NCBI GenBank assembly: GCA_032718475.1
Contig: JAUCBJ010002049.1
Location: 1 to 43,289, forward strand
Source of the DNA: Nemertoderma westbladi
Lineage: Eukaryota; Xenacoelomorpha; Nemertodermatida; Nemertodermatidae
Length of the DNA: 43,289 nucleotides
Direction of reading: 5' to 3'
Shown in pieces: positions 38,136 to 43,289 of this stretch. A program made the translations under genes and the position numbers. Positions within the stretch are counted from its first letter, which is position 1, and every line of letters begins with the position of its first letter. The notes beneath the pieces are model-generated. The model worked only from the letters and a program-made list of their open reading frames with translations. It searched no databases and was not told where the DNA came from.

Positions 38136-38760
38136 CTTACACTTGCGACTTACCTGTGACGGCTAGTCTACCCGACAGCCCTACAGCATTTAAAAGAGCT
38201 AGAGAAAGTATGAAGATAAGTGTAGGCCTATAATTTAAACAACCCACCAAACCCCACTGCACTTACAGTTAAGAAAAGACTTGTCCCAAATTACCCCAGC
38301 CTGTCCCAAATTCCCCCATGTCCCAAATTACCCCAGTTTACCCTAACAATTTTGATGTTGCAAAAATTACATGTATTATGTAGATTCAACGTACAGACAG
38401 ACAAGATAAGCTACGATACTAAGATAAGCTTAAAACGCTCAAAGCTGTAAAATAGGAATGTAAAATTGTTCATATGACCTGCACGATTTTTTGAGATATG
38501 CATGACATGAGCTGCGCGATTTTGTATGGATGATGAGGTGCGCGACGAGCCAATTTCATGTACGCGGTTATCTCAAAACAACAAAGCGTACCTGCGCGCT
38601 CATGCATGAATTCCAACCTGGATCAGAGGGCCCCTGCCACCTGCCCTGCCAGCCTGCTGCAGTGCTGTGAGTCACGTTATTACATCTGTACATAATACTG
38701 TAATATAGGCATAATACAGTAATAATCTGATAGTGTAAGTGTAGTAGGAATACTGGAAAT

Positions 38761-40760
38761 ATGTCATCAAAGCGCCAAGTTGCTAGGAAGCGGAAAAATG
38801 AATTGTGTGATTTTATTATTGCTGCTGTTAACAATGTAACGTCAGGAAATGACACTACTAATCCTGTAATCTGAATGTCGATAATGGTAGTGAAATTTCC
38901 CAGAATGATGTGTCTGAGCCTGAGGTAACACCAGTGTTGGATGTTGGATCAATGAACAATTTACAATCAGATCCAATTAGTAGCGATACTGATTCTGATA
39001 CTAGTGATGGGAGTTTTGCTTTTGATTGTGATTCGCATCTCAGCGTGGGCGGATCTGTAGTTGATGAATTAAATAATTCAAATGTTGAACATCATCGTGG
39101 ATGTGGTACCAGTACCGGTACTGATAACAGTAACGAACTGCAACTGTGTTGCCAACTTTATGGTTGGCAGCGCGATACTGGCATTTCGTACTCTTCTACT
39201 ACTAGCCTTCTTAAAATTTTAAAGAAATATCATCTATCACTTCCACTGAGTGCTAAAACTCTTGTTGATAGGCACAGAGTTTTGGGACATGCGATACCAA
39301 CTATAGAATGTGCACGTGGTTTTATGGTTTTTTTAGGTTTTCCAAAATTTCCACCAGACTTTGAAATTATGATAAACATTGACGGGTTACCGATTTCTAA
39401 GTCATCTGGTCTCTGTCTTTGGCCAATGTTAGCTAGTCGTTTTGGAATCCGGTATAAGCCATTCGTCATTGCAATTTGGGCTGGATATGGGAAGCCGGAT
39501 AACATTATTGAATACACTAAACCATTGGTTGACCGTTTGTCATTAGATGAAGCGGATAAAATTAACATTAAACTGTTAATTTGTGTTGCCCCAGCAAGAG
39601 CAATGCTCTCTGGCACGAAATACCACAGTGGTTACTCCCCATGTACACGCTGTCATATTTATGGTGTTTATAGCTATGAATATAAAAAAATTGTTTTTCC
39701 GTTTGGCGAATATGAACAAAGGAATGATGTTGACTATATGTCTATCACTGACGAAGAACATCAGGCATTTGTGTCACCTTTGCATAAATATATTCCTATA
39801 TCAACTACTTTTGCATTTGATTATATGCATTGCGTTTGCCTTGGAGTGATGAAGCAGCTAATCAAATATTGGTATGGGAAGTCAACACTTTTGTGTTCTT
39901 TGTTCGTTCCATTGCCATGTGTACTATCATCATCTGTGATTAAAAAAAGGCTGAACGATATTCTGGTTGCCTTTGGTGTTGCAATGCCTGTACCAAGTGT
40001 TTTTAATCGCCGTTTGCGGGGGTTTGACTGCCTTGAACATTATAAAGCCACTGAGTTTCGCTCGTTTATAGTTTACGCATCACCTTTAATGCGCAACTTT
40101 TTACCTCGAAAGTATTTCGAACATCTGATGTGCTTGCATGTTGCAATTCGTATACTTGTTTCAGACAAGCTTTCGAGTCAGAGTGAGTACCGGTATTTAA
40201 ATTATGCCAAAGACCTTATAAAATTCTTCTGTTCGTCACTCAGTGAGTTATATACAGACCATTCATTAACTTACAATATGCATATACTTACTCACTTAGC
40301 CTATTTCTGTAAGCGCTTTGGCAGTCTTGATCAGTGGTCTGCCTTTCGTTTTGAATCGTTCATGAGCAAGTTGAAACGATTTTTATTTTCCCGAAATTCT
40401 AAATTAATTGTCCAAGAAGCTGCATCGAAAGCTGATAGTCTGGTTGTGAAGGATGTCGAAGAGCCCGATGTGAATTGTTTAAAACCAGGAAGCTGTGTGA
40501 AAATTGATGATATTTATATTCTGGTGTCGAGTTTCTCCACTACCACACGTGTTGTTACTGGTAATGCATTGAACTTTGTAGATCATGCTTATAGTGTGCC
40601 ATGTTTAAGCGATTCTTATGGTGAGGGTTATTTCATGAAGGCAGATCAGATAGCTTGTACCGTGATATTACTAAGCACAGAGTTCAATTGTGTATTGCTA
40701 TGCCATTAAAATATGGCACCCATGAAAATGTTTATTATGTAACTGAGCTTTGTAATTGAT
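38761..40760 (+). pseudogene. CACTA/EnSpm-like transposase (decayed)
   Basis: A basic start at 38761 (MSSKRQVARKRKNELCDF) runs to a stop at 38874; around 38865-38875 the frame shifts and the main frame runs 38910-40709 (~600 codons, no ATG until 38952). Conserved blocks numbered from 38910: INIDGLPISKSS (Asp158), WPMLA, CVAPARAMLSGTKYHSGY (225-242) with CTRC zinc-type pair, FDYMHCVCLGVMKQL (303-317), and the tail MSKLKRFLFSRN. These are Tnp2-type DDE transposases that excise and insert the element. The family normally has CDAPAR; here Asp is Val226 (GTT at 39585-39587), probably abolishing catalysis. Near 40655 a further frame change moves the C-terminal end (RVQLCIAMPLKYG) to another frame ending at 40760. 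Confidence 0.85.
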
Positions 40761-40838
40761 TAACATGTTTCTGTTGGTTTAGATAGGCTGTTTCTCATTA
40801 TTAAATTTTGGCTCCTGTGATCCAGCGATAGCAATAAG

Positions 40839-42178
40839 ATGGCTAATTTTACACATGCAATAGTATATTGTAGACACGACCAGCAGATATGGGGGGTAGA
40901 ATTAGCAAGGGAGGTAAGGAACTTGCACCCGGAGTTAATCGGAATGATTGAAACTTACGAAGTGCAGTATTCGAAAGGAGACTTTTCTACAAAGCTGAAA
41001 TTATCATACATGGAAACCTTCGTGATGAAAACTTCCAAGTTTTTCTCGATAAATGTCGTGAAATGAAGTCGAGTGGGTACTCTCTTAAACAAATTCGTGA
41101 GGAGATATCAGGGAGGAATCTCCAAAATGTTAATAGACGTCGTCAACATTTCCGGAGTTATAAATTGATAGGACCACCTCAGAAATCATCATGTGATGAG
41201 CAACTTCGCCTACCAAACACGTCTTATAAAACCAAGGCCCTCCAACTGCCTAATCCAATTCCTGGTCCACTTCAGAAGTCTAGAAGAGTAGTTTTGGAGC
41301 ACCCGACTCCTGATAAACCTAACTCACGTAATGACTATGATAATAGTTTCCTTCTAGAAGGTAGTGACAGTCAACCAAGTATTATCCATGATAGTCCATC
41401 TTCAGTGGAGCCTCGCACGAGTACTCCAAACGAGAAACAACTGTCCTGTGATGTCATCAGTGATGTAATAAAGGGTTTTAAACACGGCGGGACCAGTACT
41501 AATCTGTAATTAAGTGCGCTTAGCGACCGGCAATTATTAGAAGTTAATGTCCAATTAAATGGGAACATTTGGCGCAGTCTTCAAAGCATAAATACACAAA
41601 TGGGTCTCTTGAAGAAAGGAAAGTCAATACCCAAGAGAAGAACAGAAGGTGATCAATGTGTGGATTCAGAAGATGGTGAACTTAATATTAAACCAGCATC
41701 GACATCAGAAGAATTAAATGAGCTACTAAAGAATGTGGAGCTGAAGGCATATTTAATAGGCGAAGGTGGAAAAAACCTAAAAGACGCTGTTAGGCGACAG
41801 TTGAAGTGTTTATTTACACGAGAAATGGCGAGCCAGACTTCATTTAGTGGAAAATCATCAAAAGGTCAAAAAATATCCTTAGTTGAAATGGGCGTAGTTT
41901 CATTACTAATGAATGTGAATAAAAAACGTGATGGGTATACAAAGGCAAACGTTGAAACGGAAATAAAGTCCGCTATACACAGAATGAGCGACAGGCGCGT
42001 TTTTGCTGTGGATAAGGTTGATGGTGAAGTGCAAACGGGAACGTCAACAGCGACGACGTTGTCGACTGGAGTCGGCGACATGATGGGAGAGGTTCATGGT
42101 GAACAAAACCAGCAGAGGAATGGGAAAACAAATAATAAGAGAGTGAGGAGCTTATCTTCATCTAGTAGTGAGGTGTAG
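40839..42178 (+). pseudogene. DUF4806-like companion protein of the CACTA-like element
   Basis: The ATG at 40839 opens MANFTHAIVYCRHDQQIWGV; the frame shifts near 40990-41000, and homology-like reading continues AEIIIHGNLRDENFQVFLDK, KSSGYSLKQIREEI to a TAA at 41507-41509. It then resumes in the same frame (ALSDRQLLEVNVQLNGN, a coiled-coil-like heptad stretch) to 42178. The C-terminal domain, LKAYLIGEGGKNLKDAVRRQLKCLFTREMASQTSFSGKSSKGQ...IKSAIHRMSDR, matches the DUF4806 pattern. Such proteins often sit next to this transposase type in invertebrates. Role unknown, perhaps DNA binding. With one frameshift and one nonsense it is as decayed as its partner. Confidence 0.7.
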
Positions 42179-42362
42179 ATGTAGAAATGGGCCGAAACTG
42201 TGAAATCTTATAAGATATAAGATTATACAGTATTTGGTAATGGAAATATTATGTAACTATTTAGGTGCAAGAGGGCGTATAATCTTGTGTGATGCTGATG
42301 ACATGGTATATAATACATTTAAGTGTAATTTTCTTGTATTTGTAATAATTCTTTAATGAAAA

Positions 42363-42368
42363 AATAAA
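42363..42368 (+). terminator. AATAAA polyadenylation signal
   Basis: The first canonical hexamer after the DUF4806-like ORF, about 185 bp past its stop, followed 10-25 bp on by T-rich sequence. Confidence 0.5.
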
Positions 42369-42399
42369 ACTTGTCTTTTTGTCTTATATAGCACTTTTA

Positions 42400-42640
42400 T
42401 TTATTATTTTCTTATAAATAATCTTTCAATGGTGAGAATGGTTTACATACCATAGTATAATAATATATAATAAATACGTTAAATATTACAAATTGAAAGA
42501 TATACTATTATTCAAAAAATCTGATTTATCATTAACTTTGGTTTTATAATCCTATATTCCCTTGTTCTATCTTCGTTTAAGACCCATAAGAAGAGACTCC
42601 TATAAGAGCCACTGTATAGAGAAAACGCATTGCATAGGTA
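42400..42640. other. no gene seen
   Basis: AT-rich sequence downstream of the CACTA-like genes. I could not locate a CACTA-type terminus here. Confidence 0.45.
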
Positions 42641-42644
42641 CTTT

Positions 42645-43082
42645 GACTTGGTACTTTGATTTTTCGTCCTACCAGACAAGCACCAATAATCATAGTTGTG
42701 TTACCACATATGATTTTTATCGAGTTGTATCGTGATCAGCGACCTCGAAAACCAGTATATCTTCAGAATTAGCAAACCAAAGGCAAAATTTAACAGTTTA
42801 TAATTTTGTGCACTTGTACTTTTCGTTCTGGGTCACCAGAATGGCACCAAAATTGGGTTTGCATTACCAGAAATATTTATAACTAGTTTCATCGTGATCA
42901 GCGACCTCGAAAACCTGTATACGTTCAGAATTATCAAACCAAACACAAAATTGTTTAGTTTGACATTTTTTAACTTGTAGTTTTCGTCCTGGGGACCAAA
43001 ATAGAACCAAAAGTTATGGTTACCTTGCCAGATAATATTGTTAACAAGTTTTATCGTGATCAGCGACCTCGAAAACCCTTAT
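42645..43082 (+). repeat. ~162-bp satellite-like tandem repeat, three units
   Basis: GATCAGCGACCTCGAAAACC recurs near 42734, 42898 and 43058. Each unit also holds TTTTCGTCCT/TTTTCGTTCT, a CACCA...ACCAAAA stretch and TTATCGTGATCAG. Units are ~80% alike by eye. Confidence 0.85.
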
Positions 43083-43106
43083 AACCCGGGCCAGATGTTG
43101 GGAGTG

Positions 43107-43126
43107 GGGGGGGGGGGGGGGGGGGT
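43107..43126 (+). repeat. G-tract
   Basis: Run of about 18-20 G directly after the satellite; potential G-quadruplex and assembly weak point. Confidence 0.85.
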
Positions 43127-43144
43127 AGACCTGACAATATTTAA

Positions 43145-43289
43145 TGCGCATCACAGGCTTCACGCATTCCCCACGCACCACAATCGCATGCGCACAACGG
43201 ACGCGTTACGCATGCGTATCGCAGCCCAATGGGGGTGACACTTTCCACATGCGATACGCATGCGTTTTTTGTGCGTGACCCGCATGCGT
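43145..43289. repeat. GCATGCG-rich element end (continues beyond the window)
   Basis: Repeated CGCATGCG words and ACATGCGATACGCATGCGTT near 43246, matching the heading motif of the tandem pair at 34790-35115. Probably the end of a TIR or MITE-type element whose remainder is off the window. Confidence 0.5.

Larger units (their letters stand above)
36604..38343. mobile_element. 1.74-kb TIR element nested in the 2.5-kb element, TA-flanked
   Basis: The left end TA then GGGTAAACTGGGGTAATTTG and the right end CAAATTACCCCAGTTTACCC then TA are inverted. Extra copies of TGGGGTAATTTGGGAC and GGGGGAATTTGGGAC lie inside both ends (36803-36858 and 38283-38332). Close to the left end a perfect palindrome (near 36804-36836) marks an additional insertion or rearrangement. 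There is no transposase. The interior is a tandem array with CTCF-like motifs. TA flanks suggest a TA-targeting superfamily, but this is not decisive. Confidence 0.75.
36105..38620. mobile_element. 2.5-kb TIR element with 9-bp target duplication
   Basis: GATCAGAGG flanks both ends (36096-36104 and 38621-38629). The left end reads CCAGGTTGGAATTCATGC and the right end GCATGAATTCCAACCTG, a 17-bp perfect TIR. Subterminal DNA on both sides is GCGCGT/TGCGCG-rich. An 8-9-bp duplication and CAGG start are compatible with hAT or Mutator-like families; no transposase survives. It contains a second, nested element and itself lies about 140 bp upstream of the CACTA-like transposase start. Confidence 0.75.

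Overview
This is eukaryotic, almost certainly invertebrate metazoan, nuclear DNA. Evidence: spliceosomal introns in one gene fragment, animal-type non-LTR retrotransposons (RTE-like with an AP endonuclease, an L2/CR1-like relic, a restriction-like-endonuclease type), a CACTA/EnSpm-like transposase with a DUF4806 partner, many short terminal-inverted-repeat (TIR) elements, and minisatellites and satellites. By eye the DNA is AT-rich and enriched in the palindromes ACCGGT/GGTACC and AGGCCT. I cannot name the phylum safely. Nothing is organised as an operon; the window is mostly layered transposon debris around very few host exons. Layout: 0-2 kb holds two intronless minus-strand ORFs (a short zinc-finger protein and an unrecognised 361-residue protein), each preceded by a (TTA)n tract on its coding strand, with a long hairpin-forming inverted repeat upstream. 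2-7.6 kb holds a 5'-truncated RTE-like copy, repeat fragments and a TTAA-flanked piggyBac-like non-autonomous element that carries a minisatellite. 7.6-11.4 kb is a nearly full-length RTE-like retrotransposon, followed by a MITE and an inverted iteron array. 12.6-16.2 kb holds three exons of an EcKinase/CHK-like (APH-fold) gene, with an old L2/CR1-like LINE in intron 1 and a 938-bp element with a perfect 10-bp target duplication downstream of exon 3. 17.8-25.1 kb is a cluster of one repeat family (six main copies with C-tracts, two of them a recent 1.1-kb tandem duplication), interrupted by a decayed aldehyde dehydrogenase 3 pseudogene fragment and an unknown zinc-ribbon ORF. 26.2-33.3 kb is bracketed by an inverted pair of about 65 bp and contains a GC-rich remnant of a restriction-endonuclease-type LINE (minus) and a 3.5-kb LINE with an unusual YGDD reverse transcriptase box. 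34-36 kb is minisatellites and low-complexity DNA. 36.1-38.6 kb is a 2.5-kb TIR element with a 9-bp target duplication; nested in it is a 1.74-kb TA-flanked TIR element holding seven copies of a CTCF-core-like motif. 38.7-42.4 kb is a decayed CACTA/EnSpm-like transposon with transposase and DUF4806 genes. The window ends in a ~162-bp satellite, a G-tract and GCATGCG-rich sequence. The most unusual items are the CTCF-like array inside a nested DNA transposon, the two minus-strand ORFs beside the long hairpin, a conserved core shared by several otherwise different TIR elements, and the pair of altered catalytic boxes (YGDD in the LINE, Asp-to-Val in the CACTA transposase).
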